DNA from: Virgisporangium aliadipatigenens
GTDB taxonomy: Bacteria > Actinomycetota > Actinomycetes > Mycobacteriales > Micromonosporaceae
Direction of reading: 5' to 3'
Length of the DNA: 64,000 bases
Assembly: GCF_016863615.1 (NCBI RefSeq)
Contig: NZ_BOPF01000017.1
Coordinates: forward strand, 62,001-126,000
Part shown: piece after piece, positions 19,181 through 27,543 of the stretch
Position numbering within the stretch: position 1 is the first letter of the stretch
Layout of the letters: every line of letters begins with the position of its first letter
Notes under the pieces: model-generated
The model's input: the letters and a program-made list of their open reading frames with translations, nothing else
Told to the model about the DNA's origin: nothing
The model's database searches: none
Position numbers and translations under genes: made by a program

Positions 19181-20353
19181 GTGTCCATCGTGCTGCCGCC
19201 GCGCCCCGGCGATCCCACCCGGATCGGCGACCACCGGATCGTGGGCCGGCTCGGTGAGGGCGGCATGGGCGTGGTCCACCTCGGACACACGCCCGGCGGG
19301 CGGCCGGTCGCCGTGAAGGTCGTGCGGGAGCGGTTCGCCCGCGACGCCGAGTACCGGGCGCGGTTCCGGCGCGAAGCCGTGCTCGCGAAGGCGGTGACGG
19401 GAGCCTTCACCGCGGCGGTGCTCGCCGTCGACGCGGACGCGCCGGCGCCGTGGCTGGCGACCGCGTTCCTGCCCGGGCCGACGCTGCGGCGCGCCGTGGC
19501 CGCACGCGGGGCGCTCGCGCCGGCCGCGGTCCGCGCGCTCGCGGCCGGCCTCGCGGAGGCGCTCGCCGATATCCACCGGGTGGGCGTCGTGCACCGCGAT
19601 CTCAAGCCCGCCAACGTGATCCTCACCGCCGACGGGCCACGGGTCATCGACTTCGGGATCGCGCGCGCCGCGGACGTCACCGCCATCACCCACCACGGGA
19701 CATTCGTGGGAACGCCCGGATTCATGGCACCCGAACAGCTCACCGCTGCCGGGGCGTCGGCGGCGTCGGATCTGTTCGCGCTCGGGGCGCTGGTGGCGTT
19801 CGCGGCCACCGGGCGGGAACCGTTCGGGACCGGGGACGCCGCGTCGAAGCTGGTGCGCGCGGCGCGGGGAGAGGTCGACCTGTCGGGGGTGGACGACGTG
19901 TTCGTGCGCGGGTTGGTCGGGGCGTGCGTGGCGCCGGTGCCGGGGCGGCGGCCGTCGGCGCGCGAGGTGCTCGACGGGGTGTCCGCGTGGGGTGTCCTGC
20001 GTGGGGGCGGCCTCGGTGGTGCTGACGGGCGCGGGGGTGGCGGACGTGGTGTCTTCGATATGGGTGGTGCCGTGGCGGTGGACGCGGTGACCGTTGCGCC
20101 GTCGGTGGCCTCCACCGTGGACGGTGGGCGGCGGATGTCCCGGCGGGCGCTGATCGGCGCGGGAGCCGCGGGCGCGGCCGGTGCCGTCGGAGCGGCCGCC
20201 GCGTGGCTCACGGGCGCGGGCTCGTGGTCCGGTATCGGGTCGGACGTCGGCTCGTGGTCCGGCGTCGGTTCGGTCGCTGGTGCGGGGGCAGCCGGCGTGC
20301 GGGCCGTCGGCGGGGCGGCCGGGTGGGACGGGAGCGCCGGTGCGGCCGGCTGA
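19181..20353 (+). CDS. Membrane-anchored Ser/Thr protein kinase (kinase 1)
   Basis: A 390-residue Hanks-type kinase. The catalytic domain (residues about 17-270) has the Gly loop LGEGGMGVVHLG, Lys46 in VAVKVV, HRDLKPAN at 138-145, DFG at 157-159, and an activation segment with THHGTFVGTPGFMAPEQ. A Gly-rich linker leads to a single hydrophobic helix after SRRALIGAG (about residues 325-345), and a short Gly/Ser/Trp-rich tail with two near repeats (GSWSGIGSDV, GSWSGVGSVA). The topology is cytoplasmic kinase, small extracellular tail, no PASTA or sensor domain. The GTG at 19181 has GAAGGGA upstream. The 3' end overlaps the next kinase by 14 bases. Confidence 0.9.
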   Translation: MSIVLPPRPGDPTRIGDHRIVGRLGEGGMGVVHLGHTPGGRPVAVKVVRERFARDAEYRARFRREAVLAKAVTGAFTAAVLAVDADAPAPWLATAFLPGPTLRRAVAARGALAPAAVRALAAGLAEALADIHRVGVVHRDLKPANVILTADGPRVIDFGIARAADVTAITHHGTFVGTPGFMAPEQLTAAGASAASDLFALGALVAFAATGREPFGTGDAASKLVRAARGEVDLSGVDDVFVRGLVGACVAPVPGRRPSAREVLDGVSAWGVLRGGGLGGADGRGGGGRGVFDMGGAVAVDAVTVAPSVASTVDGGRRMSRRALIGAGAAGAAGAVGAAAAWLTGAGSWSGIGSDVGSWSGVGSVAGAGAAGVRAVGGAAGWDGSAGAAG

Positions 20354-21824
20354 GGCGGGCGACCCGCGCACCGTCGGCCGGTTCCGCATCCTTGCCCGAA
20401 TCGGGGCCGGCGGGATGGCGACCGTCTACTTCGGACGTTCGCCGTCGGGACGGCCGGCGGCGGTGAAGGTGCTGCACGCCGAGTTCGCCACCGATCCGCC
20501 GCTGCGCGAACGGTTCCGCGCGGAGGTCGCCGCCGCCCGGGCCGCCGGCGGACCGTACAGCCCGGCGGTGCTGGCGGCCGACCCCGACGACGAACGGCCG
20601 TGGCTCGCGACGGAATACCTCGCCGCCGTGTCGCTGCGGGAGGCGGTGCGCCTCGGCGGCCCACTGCCGCCCGGATCGGCGCGGCCGCTGGCCGTGGGAC
20701 TGGCCGAGGCGCTGGCCTCCGTGCACGCCGCCGGAGTGGTGCACGGCGACGTCAACCCGGCGAACGTCCTGCTCACCGCCGACGGTCCGCGGCTGGTCGA
20801 CTTCGGCCTCGCCCGGCTGGGCCCGGACGCCGCCGCGGTGCCGGCCGGGGCACCGGGCTTCATGGCGCCGGAACAGGCACTCGGCGGCATCGTCGGGCCG
20901 GCCGGCGACGTGTACGGGTACGGGGCGACGCTGGTGTACGCCTGCGCGGGGACGCGGGTCGACGGGACGGCCGGGGTCGGCGACGCGCACCTGCGGGAGC
21001 TGCTCGCACAGTGCCTGTCCCGGGAACCGGCGCGTCGGCCGGGCATCGGGGACGTGGTGCGGCGTGCGGCGTCGGGAGCCGCGGCCGCTCCGAGGACTGT
21101 CCACAGTGGACGATTTCCGGGCGGTGGCCGGCCTGCCGGCCCGGGTGGCGCCGGCGGCGGTCGTGGCGGTGGCCGGCCGGCCGGTCCGGGTGGCGGTGGT
21201 GGTCGTGGGGGTGGGGCGGTGCCGGGTCTCGCCGATCGGGTCAAGTCCGGTGGGCACGGGACGAGCGGCGCCCCGACGGTCCCCTTCGCCGCGCCGGCCG
21301 CATCCGTCGTGGTCGATGACGCGGGGATCGGGGCCGCCGCGGCGGGGACGGCGTGGCTGGCGCCGGCCGTGATCGCCGGCATCGAGCGGGCGGCGGCCGA
21401 GGCCGTCGACCCGCCGCCGCGAGGGGAGCCACCGGTAGGCCGTGACGCCGTCGGCACCGGTGCACCCTCGGACGCTGCGGCAGGCGGGTCGGGTGGCGCC
21501 GGTGTCGTGTGGGACGCGGCGCCCGATGCCCGGGTACCGGGGCAGGCGGCAACCGCCCCGGAAAACCCCGACGCGCGCGTGCCCGATGGCGCCGCCGCCG
21601 GTCCGGATGACCCCGGCACCCCGCCCCGGTTCAGCCGCAGGCGCCTGCTCCTCGCCGCCGCCGGCGGTCCGCTCCTCCTCGGTGGTGGCGCACCGGCGGC
21701 CGGCACCGTCCGAAGTGGACACGATGCGATCCGCGTGCCGTTCGACGGCGCGACGTTCGGGACGGGCGGCGGTCGGGCGTCCGACGGCGGTGTGGCGGAG
21801 GTGGACGGCGATGGCACCACGTGA
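20340..21824 (+). CDS. Membrane-anchored Ser/Thr protein kinase with variant catalytic loop (kinase 2)
   Basis: A 494-residue kinase homologue. It has the Gly loop IGAGGMATVYFG, Lys43 (AAVKVL), DFG at 154-156 and APGFMAPEQ. The catalytic loop reads HGDVNPAN: the catalytic Asp137 and metal-binding Asn are kept, but Arg is Gly and Lys is Asn. The segment between DFG and APE is short. A long Gly/Pro/Ala-rich linker (residues about 255-430) leads to SRRRLLLAAAGG and a hydrophobic stretch, then a short tail. The GTG at 20340, preceded by GGGAG, overlaps kinase 1 by 14 bases. Reduced or altered activity is possible but not shown. Confidence 0.85.
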   Translation: MRPAEAGDPRTVGRFRILARIGAGGMATVYFGRSPSGRPAAVKVLHAEFATDPPLRERFRAEVAAARAAGGPYSPAVLAADPDDERPWLATEYLAAVSLREAVRLGGPLPPGSARPLAVGLAEALASVHAAGVVHGDVNPANVLLTADGPRLVDFGLARLGPDAAAVPAGAPGFMAPEQALGGIVGPAGDVYGYGATLVYACAGTRVDGTAGVGDAHLRELLAQCLSREPARRPGIGDVVRRAASGAAAAPRTVHSGRFPGGGRPAGPGGAGGGRGGGRPAGPGGGGGRGGGAVPGLADRVKSGGHGTSGAPTVPFAAPAASVVVDDAGIGAAAAGTAWLAPAVIAGIERAAAEAVDPPPRGEPPVGRDAVGTGAPSDAAAGGSGGAGVVWDAAPDARVPGQAATAPENPDARVPDGAAAGPDDPGTPPRFSRRRLLLAAAGGPLLLGGGAPAAGTVRSGHDAIRVPFDGATFGTGGGRASDGGVAEVDGDGTT

Positions 21825-22590
21825 GTCGAAGGTGCGGCTGCTGCCGGCGGAGTTCGGGTCGCCGGGGCGTGGGCTGCCGGCGGCGGAGCCGGGCACGCTG
21901 TTCGTCATGGGCAGCGCGGGCGGGATCCGGGTGGCGCCGGACGCCGGGTTCGAGGTGATCTTCGGCCGGAACGTCCCCGACGTGCACGTCTGCGTGGGAG
22001 CCACCGATCCGCACGTGAGCCGCCGGCACGGCCGCATCGCGCGCGGGCGGGACCGCTGGGTGCTGACGAACCTGGGCCGGCTGCCGATCCGGTTCCCCGA
22101 CGGCCGGCTGCTGCTCGGCGGCGACCGGGCCGAACTGGCATCGACGCACACGGCGCTCTTCGTCGTCGGCCCGCGCCAGGAGCACCTCCTGGAGACCCGC
22201 GTCGCCCTGGGCAGCCGCCCCGCCGAGCCGGTCGACGGATACGATGCGGACACCGCACGCGGCACCGCCTGGCACCTGGAACACCACGAACGCCTCGTGC
22301 TCGCCTGCCTGAGCCGCCGCTATCTCGGCAACGAACCGGCCCCGCAGCCGCTGACCTGGGCGCAGGTGGCCGAGGAACTGAGCCGGCTGCGCCCCGGCGA
22401 ACAGTGGACCTGGCGGCGGGCCGCGCACATCGTCACGAACGTGCGCAAGCGGCTCAGTCCCACCGTTCCACGGCTGATGGAGGAGGAGATCCCACCACCC
22501 GTCGGCAACGCTCTCAACCACAATCTGATCCGGGAACTCCTCGTCACCGGCACGCTCTCCCCGACGGACCTAGGCCTGCTGGAGGAGTGA
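21811..22590 (+). CDS. FHA-domain protein with helical C-terminal domain
   Basis: A 259-residue cytoplasmic protein. An FHA phosphothreonine-binding domain spans about residues 30-115, with the core residues in IFGRNVPDV, DPHVSRRHGRI and TNLGRLPI. The C-terminal half is helical (HHERLVLACLSRRYL; LTWAQVAEELSRL; WRRAAHIVTNVRKRL) and resembles the winged-helix regions seen behind some actinobacterial FHA domains. ATG overlaps kinase 2 by 14 bases, the same length as the previous overlap. It is the likely reader of phosphorylation by the two kinases (inference). Its 3' end overlaps ureD convergently by 21 bases. Confidence 0.85.
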   Translation: MAPRESKVRLLPAEFGSPGRGLPAAEPGTLFVMGSAGGIRVAPDAGFEVIFGRNVPDVHVCVGATDPHVSRRHGRIARGRDRWVLTNLGRLPIRFPDGRLLLGGDRAELASTHTALFVVGPRQEHLLETRVALGSRPAEPVDGYDADTARGTAWHLEHHERLVLACLSRRYLGNEPAPQPLTWAQVAEELSRLRPGEQWTWRRAAHIVTNVRKRLSPTVPRLMEEEIPPPVGNALNHNLIRELLVTGTLSPTDLGLLEE

Positions 22591-23256
22591 CAGCGTGAGC
22601 CGGCCCGGCCCGGCGAGCGGCAGCACGGCGGACGCCGGGCCGAGCACCCGCGGGTCCTCGGGTTTCAGGTCGGGGTCGACCTCCAGCAGCGAGCCGATCG
22701 CGCCGGCCCCGCCGAGCACCGCCGCCGCGGACCAGCCCGGTGCCGACGGCCCCACCGCGAACTCGTGTTCCAGCAACGGTTTCCCGCCGTAGCGCACGGA
22801 CAGGCCGAGGCGCGCGTCGCCGGGATCCTCGCCGTGACGGCCGCAGACGAGTTCGTCGCGCCACCGCACCCGCCCGCCGTCGGCGATGTCCACTGTGGAC
22901 GTTCCAATGTGGACGCAGCCGGCCGTCGCGATGAGCGGCTCGGGGAGCCAGTGCAGGGTGCCGCCGGTGGCGACGTTCGCGGTGACGGCGAGGCGCGACG
23001 TGCCGTTGCCCGGGTAGACGATCGTCGCGGCGACCGACCGCACCTCCAGGCTCGCCCCCTCTCCGACCTCCAGGTGGAACGTCAACTCGTCCCCACCCAG
23101 CGGCCCGGCCGCCCCACCGACGAGGTGCACCACGGCGCCACCGTCGGCGCGGCTGCCGGTCCGGCGGGGCAGCAGCGGCACCTCCCCGCGCACGTCCACC
23201 AGGCGGGTACGGCCGGCCGGGTCGGCCTCGGCCACGATCAGCGCGTGCGCCCGCAC
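22570..23256 (-). CDS. ureD: Urease accessory protein UreD
   Basis: UreD (UreH) is the scaffold that, with UreF and UreG, delivers nickel to apo-urease. This 228-residue protein shows the family start (ALIVAEADPAGRTRLVDVRG, LLPRRTG), VHLVGGAAGPLGGD, YPGNGTSRL and the C-terminal GAIGSLLEVDPD. The start codon GTG at 23256 directly follows the TGA of a small upstream frame. It is last in the cluster, as usual in actinobacteria, and overlaps the FHA gene by 21 bases. Confidence 0.9.
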   Translation of the reverse strand: MRAHALIVAEADPAGRTRLVDVRGEVPLLPRRTGSRADGGAVVHLVGGAAGPLGGDELTFHLEVGEGASLEVRSVAATIVYPGNGTSRLAVTANVATGGTLHWLPEPLIATAGCVHIGTSTVDIADGGRVRWRDELVCGRHGEDPGDARLGLSVRYGGKPLLEHEFAVGPSAPGWSAAAVLGGAGAIGSLLEVDPDLKPEDPRVLGPASAVLPLAGPGRLTLSLLQQA

Positions 23257-23469
23257 TCAGGCCACCCGCCCCGCGCCGGCCCGACGCACCGTGCCCGCGA
23301 TGCGGTCCGCCAGGTCCGGCGCACGCCGTCGAGCCACCCGCACGCCCACCCGGATACCGGCCCGCAGAAGCACACGCTCAGCCCCGGCACGCCCGCGCGC
23401 CGCGGACCCGGCCGCCAGGCCCGCGCTCACACGCCCGCGACCACGGCGGCTTTCCTTCCGCTCACGCAC
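23257..23469 (-). CDS. Possible small basic protein between ureG and ureD
   Basis: A 70-codon frame from GTG 23469, overlapping the ureG stop by 8 bases, to a TGA that abuts the ureD GTG without any gap. The peptide is Arg/Ala/Gly-rich ([36 protein letters not shown]). I recognise no domain. The exact junctions at both ends suggest coupled translation, which would explain a roughly 200-base space inside a cluster otherwise packed by overlaps. High-GC DNA also produces such frames by chance, so it is uncertain. Confidence 0.35.
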   Translation of the reverse strand: MRERKESRRGRGRVSAGLAAGSAARGRAGAERVLLRAGIRVGVRVARRRAPDLADRIAGTVRRAGAGRVA

Positions 23470-24142
23470 CGGCGGCGCGGGCGGCCACTCCCGCGCGGAC
23501 CCACTCGGCGACGGGCGCGGCCGTGGGGTCGTCGACCAGGGACAGGAACACCGTCGGCAGGTCGCCCCGGCGCGCACCCGCGTCGCGGGCCATCACGCCG
23601 AGGTCGGCCCCGACCAGCGGCGCCAGGTCCGTCTTGTTGATGACGAGCAGGTCGGCCGAGGTGACCCCCGGGCCGCCCTTGCGCGGCACCTTGTCGCCGC
23701 CGGCCACGTCGACGACGAAGATCTGCCGGTCCACCAGCCCCCGGCTGAACGTCGCCGTCAGGTTGTCGCCGCCGCTCTCCACGAGGACGAGGTCCAGCGG
23801 CCCGAGCCGGTGTTCGAGGTCCTCGACGGCGTCGAGGTTGGCGGCGATGTCGTCGCGGATGGCGGTGTGCGGGCAGCAGCCGGTCTCGACGGCGACGATC
23901 CGCTCCGCCGGCAGAACGCCGTTGCGCAGCAGGAAGTCGGCGTCCTCCGTGGTGTAGATGTCGTTCGTGACGACGGCGAGGTTCAGGTCGCCGGCCAGGA
24001 TGCGGCACAGCGCCGCGACGAGGGCCGTCTTGCCCGAGCCGACCGGCCCGCCGACGCCGATCCGCAGCGCGCGCCGCCCGCCGTCGAGCGGGGCGTGCGG
24101 GTCGCCGTGCGGGTGGGGATGGGTGTGCTGTTCAGCTTGCAA
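23462..24142 (-). CDS. ureG: Urease accessory GTPase UreG
   Basis: A 226-residue SIMIBI GTPase powering nickel insertion. It has P-loop [32 protein letters not shown], the metal-binding [14 protein letters not shown] (CPH motif), [29 protein letters not shown] and the guanine motif INKTDLA. No ATG fits; I chose TTG at 24142, with GGGAGGT 8 bases upstream, 10 bases inside the ureF end. The N-terminus is His-rich ([11 protein letters not shown]), a plausible nickel store because the cluster lacks ureE. Confidence 0.93.
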   Translation of the reverse strand: MQAEQHTHPHPHGDPHAPLDGGRRALRIGVGGPVGSGKTALVAALCRILAGDLNLAVVTNDIYTTEDADFLLRNGVLPAERIVAVETGCCPHTAIRDDIAANLDAVEDLEHRLGPLDLVLVESGGDNLTATFSRGLVDRQIFVVDVAGGDKVPRKGGPGVTSADLLVINKTDLAPLVGADLGVMARDAGARRGDLPTVFLSLVDDPTAAPVAEWVRAGVAARAAGA

Positions 24143-24821
24143 AGAGCCGTACCTCCCAGGTGGCGTGAACCTCGGCCGTGATGTCCAGCAACGGTGCGCT
24201 CGCGGCGGGCAGGTCGCCGGCGGCGGCGCGCGCGGTGGCGCGTGCGGCGGTGTCGTCGCAGTCGCCGGCGAGGCGGGCCAGCACACCCTGCACCGCGTAG
24301 GGGTCGAGCCCGAGCAGCCGCACCGCCGCGCTCGCCGGCCCGGTGACGGACTGGTACGCCGCCACGAACGCCGCGTCCCCGGCGTCCAGCCGGGCCGCCG
24401 CCGCGACGACGCCGAGCGCCACGGGCTGGTGCGGCGCGGCGGGGCACGGTGCGAGCGTCCACATGGCTCGCCCGGCGCGCATCAGCGCCCGCCCCTGGGC
24501 CCGGGAGGCGCGGCGCAGCGCCGGGGACGGCGTCCGCGCATCGAGCGCGAGATCGAGCCCGTCGAGCCCACCGAGCGCTACACCGCCGCCGGGCGTCGCG
24601 CCGCCGGCTGCGGCAGCGGTCGCGGCGGTCACGGCCGCTGCGGCGAAGGCGGCGGCGACCAGGCCGGACGTCGCGAGGCGGCCCTCCAGGAAGCCGCGCA
24701 GCGTGTGCGTGTCGGTCACCCGGCCCGCCGCGACGGCCGCCTCCAGGCCGCCGGAGTGGGCGTGCGCGCCGGCCGGCAGGCGGGAGTCCGCGAGCAGCAG
24801 CAGCGACGTGCGGGCGTTCAT
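24132..24821 (-). CDS. ureF: Urease accessory protein UreF
   Basis: UreF bridges UreD and UreG in the maturation complex and gates GTP hydrolysis. The 229 residues show the family opening [23 protein letters not shown], an Ala-rich helical middle, and [19 protein letters not shown] near the C-terminus. ATG at 24821 shares one base with the ureC TGA. The ureG start lies inside its 3' end. Confidence 0.92.
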   Translation of the reverse strand: MNARTSLLLLADSRLPAGAHAHSGGLEAAVAAGRVTDTHTLRGFLEGRLATSGLVAAAFAAAAVTAATAAAAGGATPGGGVALGGLDGLDLALDARTPSPALRRASRAQGRALMRAGRAMWTLAPCPAAPHQPVALGVVAAAARLDAGDAAFVAAYQSVTGPASAAVRLLGLDPYAVQGVLARLAGDCDDTAARATARAAAGDLPAASAPLLDITAEVHATWEVRLFAS

Positions 24822-26527
24822 CAGAAAAGGAAGTAACGCTGGGCCATGGGCAGCGAGTCGACCGGTGCGGCCTCCACCGTCTCACCGTCGATCTTCACCG
24901 TGAACGTGTCCGGCGCGACCTCGATGCGCGGCAGTGAGCCGTTCTCCGGCATGTCGACCTTGCCCCGGCTGCGAACGTCGGCGACCGGCACCAGCCTGCG
25001 CTCGACGGCGATCCGCGAAGCCAGCCCGTCCTCGATCGCGGCCGGCGCGACGAACGCCACGCTGGTCGCCGCCGGCACCCGCCCGTACGCCCCGAACATC
25101 GGCCGCGGCAGCACCGGCTGCGGCGTGGGGATGGAGGCGTTCGCGTCGCCCATGGCGGCCCAGGCGATCATGCCGCCCTTGAGCACCACGTGCGGCCGCA
25201 CGCCGAAGAACGCCGGTTCCCACAGGACCAGGTCGGCGAGCTTGCCGCGTTCGACGGAACCGACCTCGCTCTCGATGCCGTGCGCGACGGCCGGGCAGAT
25301 CGTGTACTTGGCGACGTACCGGCGGGCCCGCAGGTTGTCGGCGGCGCCGTCACCCGGCAGGGCGCCGCGGCGCGCCTTCATCACGTGCGCGGTCTGCCAG
25401 GTGCGCAGGATGACCTCGCCGACCCGCCCCATCGCCTGCGAGTCCGAACCGATCATCGAGATCGCGCCCAGGTCGTGCAGGATGTCCTCGGCCGCCATCG
25501 TCGAGGGCCGGATCCGGCTCTCCGCGAACGCCAGGTCCTCCGGCACGGACGGGTTCAGGTGGTGGCACACCATCAGCATGTCGAGGTGTTCGTCCAGCGT
25601 GTTGCGGGTGTAGGGGCGCGTGGGGTTGGTGCTGGAGGGCAGCACGTTCGGGTGGCCGGCGACCGTGATGATGTCCGGCGCGTGGCCGCCCCCGGCGCCC
25701 TCGGTGTGGTAGGCGTGGATGGCCCGCCCGGCGATCGCCCGCAGCGTCTCCTCCACGAACCCGGCCTCGTTCAGCGTGTCCGTGTGGATGTTCACCTGGA
25801 CGCCGGAGGCATCCGCGACGCGTAGGCAGGCGTCGATCGCGGCCGGCGTGGTGCCCCAGTCCTCGTGCAGCTTGAACCCGCCCGCGCCGCCGCGCAGCTG
25901 TTCCCACATCGAGGCCTCGGAGACGGTGTTGCCCTTGCCGAGCAGCATCACGTTGACCGGCCAGGCGTCGATCGACTCGAGCATGCGGGCCAGGTGCCAG
26001 GCGTTCGGCGTGACCGTGGTGGCCTTGGTGCCCTCGGCCGGACCGGTGCCGCCGCCGATGACCGTGGTGATCCCGGACGCGATCGCCTCTTCGAGGATCT
26101 GCGGGCAGATGAAGTGCACGTGGCTGTCGATCGCGCCGGCGGTCAGGATGCGGCCGTTGCCGGCGAGGATCTCGGTGCCGGGGCCGATCACGAGGTCCGG
26201 GTGGACGCCGTCCATCGTGTCCGGGTTGCCGGCCCGGCCCAGCGCGACGATGCGGCCGTCGCGGATGCCGACGTCGCACTTGACCACGCCCCAGTGGTCC
26301 AGCACCACGGCGCCGGTGATCACCAGGTCGGGGGTGCCCTCGGCGCGGGTCGCCGTCGACTGGCCCATCGACTCGCGGATCACCTTGCCGCCGCCGAAGA
26401 CCGCCTCGTCGCCGCCGGCGCAGTCGTCGCGTTCGATCTCGATGAGGAGGTCGGTGTCGGCGAGCCGGATCCGGTCGCCGGCCGTGGGGCCGTAGAGGCT
26501 CGCGTACCTTCTCCGGTCGAGCCTCAT
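24821..26527 (-). CDS. ureC: Urease alpha (catalytic) subunit UreC
   Basis: UreC hydrolyses urea to ammonia and carbamate at a di-nickel centre in the cytoplasm. At 568 residues it is the usual length. Active-site elements are all visible: HVHFICPQ, the carbamylated Lys219 in [32 protein letters not shown], the flap Cys-His in MVCHHLN and Asp in [15 protein letters not shown] at 26527 gives the standard start [15 protein letters not shown]. Between ureB and ureC lies one copy of repeat R1. Confidence 0.97.
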   Translation of the reverse strand: MRLDRRRYASLYGPTAGDRIRLADTDLLIEIERDDCAGGDEAVFGGGKVIRESMGQSTATRAEGTPDLVITGAVVLDHWGVVKCDVGIRDGRIVALGRAGNPDTMDGVHPDLVIGPGTEILAGNGRILTAGAIDSHVHFICPQILEEAIASGITTVIGGGTGPAEGTKATTVTPNAWHLARMLESIDAWPVNVMLLGKGNTVSEASMWEQLRGGAGGFKLHEDWGTTPAAIDACLRVADASGVQVNIHTDTLNEAGFVEETLRAIAGRAIHAYHTEGAGGGHAPDIITVAGHPNVLPSSTNPTRPYTRNTLDEHLDMLMVCHHLNPSVPEDLAFAESRIRPSTMAAEDILHDLGAISMIGSDSQAMGRVGEVILRTWQTAHVMKARRGALPGDGAADNLRARRYVAKYTICPAVAHGIESEVGSVERGKLADLVLWEPAFFGVRPHVVLKGGMIAWAAMGDANASIPTPQPVLPRPMFGAYGRVPAATSVAFVAPAAIEDGLASRIAVERRLVPVADVRSRGKVDMPENGSLPRIEVAPDTFTVKIDGETVEAAPVDSLPMAQRYFLF

Positions 26528-26536
26528 CTGCCCCCC

Positions 26537-26579
26537 GTTCGCGACAGCGGTCCTCGCAAGCTGCGGTCCTTGCTGCTCA
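26537..26579 (-). repeat. Intergenic repeat R1, copy A (ureB-ureC)
   Basis: A 43-bp element read on the reverse strand, starting with the TGA of ureB (TGAGCAGCAAGG), then CGCAGCTTGCGAG, then ending GTCGCGAAC 9 bases before the ureC ATG. It is nearly identical to the elements at 41408-41450 and 51633-51674. Confidence 0.85.
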
Positions 26580-26891
26580 CAGCGAACCTCCCACTTCTCC
26601 GCGAAGTCCGGGAACGACCCGCTGTCCGGCCAGCGGCACCAGCGCCACGTCACGGGGGATGCCGGGCTCGAAGCGCACGGACGTTCCCGCGGGAATGCCG
26701 AGACGGTGCCCACGCGCGGCCGCGCGGTCGAAGTCGAGCGCCGGGTTGGCCTCGGCGAAGTGGTAGTGCGAACCGACCTGGACCGGCCGGTCGCCGGTGT
26801 TGACCACGCGCAGCTCCAGCACGGCGCGGCCCGCGTTGATCTCGACCTCGCCGTCGCCGAAGAGAATCTCGCCGGGAACGATGCCCGTCAT
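26577..26891 (-). CDS. ureB: Urease beta subunit UreB
   Basis: Structural subunit of 104 residues. It shows the family signature [61 protein letters not shown] and a C-terminal [17 protein letters not shown] at 26891 is at the edge of a 101-bp tandem duplication that separates it from ureA. Its ribosome binding site is weak (GGGAAGC). The stop codon forms the first three bases of repeat R1. Confidence 0.95.
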   Translation of the reverse strand: MTGIVPGEILFGDGEVEINAGRAVLELRVVNTGDRPVQVGSHYHFAEANPALDFDRAAARGHRLGIPAGTSVRFEPGIPRDVALVPLAGQRVVPGLRGEVGGSL

Positions 26892-27090
26892 TGCTTCCCG
26901 CCCAGCGTCGGGGCGGCGCCTGAGACGCCGCCTTCCCTCGTCGCTGCGCTCCTCGGTCCAGGCGACGTCGCACCGCCCCGACGCGCGCTCATTGCTTCCC
27001 GCCCAGCGTCGGGGCGGCGCCTGAGACGCCGCCTTCCCTCGTCGCTGCGCTCCTCGGTCCAGGCGACGTCGCACCGCCCCGACGCGCGCT
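26889..27090 (-). repeat. Perfect tandem duplication, 2 x 101 bp, between ureA and ureB (family R2)
   Basis: Copies at 26889-26989 and 26990-27090 read as identical. On the reverse strand each begins at a GAGCGCGCGTCGGGGCGG block, just inside the ureA stop, contains CTGGACCGAGGAGCG and GACGAGGGAAGGCGGCG, and ends GGGAAGCAATG. The second copy therefore supplies the ureB start region. The internal blocks recur at 32130-32183 and in altered form near 48600. Confidence 0.9.
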
Positions 27091-27392
27091 CATGGGATCG
27101 GCTCGTGCACGGTCACCAGCTTGGTCCCGTCCGGGAACGTCGCCTCCACCTGCACCTCCGCGAGCATCTCGGGAACGCCGTCCATGACGTCCTCGCGCGC
27201 CAGCACACCCCGCCCGGCCTGCATCAGATCCGCAACAGTGCGCCCGTCCCGCGCCCCCTCCAGCAGGAACGCCGTGATGACGGCGACCGCCTCGGGATAG
27301 TTGAGCCGCAGGCCCCGCGCGCGGCGCCGCTGCGCCAGGTCGGCGGCCACATGGATCATGAGCCGCTCCTGCTCGTGCGGCGTCAGGAACAT
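27090..27392 (-). CDS. ureA: Urease gamma subunit UreA
   Basis: Structural subunit of 100 residues, normal family length. It shows [51 protein letters not shown] and [23 protein letters not shown] at 27392 is preceded by GGAGGT. It is the first gene of the urease cluster and divergent from aspS across 151 bases, which must hold both promoters; I could not assign either with confidence. Confidence 0.96.
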   Translation of the reverse strand: MFLTPHEQERLMIHVAADLAQRRRARGLRLNYPEAVAVITAFLLEGARDGRTVADLMQAGRGVLAREDVMDGVPEMLAEVQVEATFPDGTKLVTVHEPIP

Positions 27393-27543
27393 CGCACCTC
27401 CAGGGTGGGGGTACCGGATCTTCGCAACAAAGTGTTTCCGACCGGTTACATCCTGCCCTGGCCGGGTGTCCCGCCCGGGCGTAATGCTCTCGCGGCTCCT
27501 GGAAGAATGTCCCGGGAACGACCGCGCCGAAGGAGACGTCACA

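Noticed and set aside
21099-21111. DnaA box or local replication origin
   Set aside because: The palindrome resembles the DnaA box, but copies are single, spread over tens of kilobases within genes, and no dnaA, dnaN or AT-rich region is near.
20340-21824. Calling kinase 2 a dead pseudokinase
   Set aside because: The ATP-binding Lys, catalytic Asp, Asn and DFG are present. Only the Arg and Lys of the catalytic loop are changed, so loss of activity is not established.
26581-26713. Longer ureC start at 26713, adding 62 residues
   Set aside because: The extra part is read out of frame from ureB and repeat R1; the normal UreC start [15 protein letters not shown] begins at 26527.
27393-27543. 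T-box or attenuator in front of aspS
   Set aside because: No T-box sequence (TGGN antiterminator bulge motif) and no terminator hairpin was visible; only weak -10-like TAATGCT near 27482.
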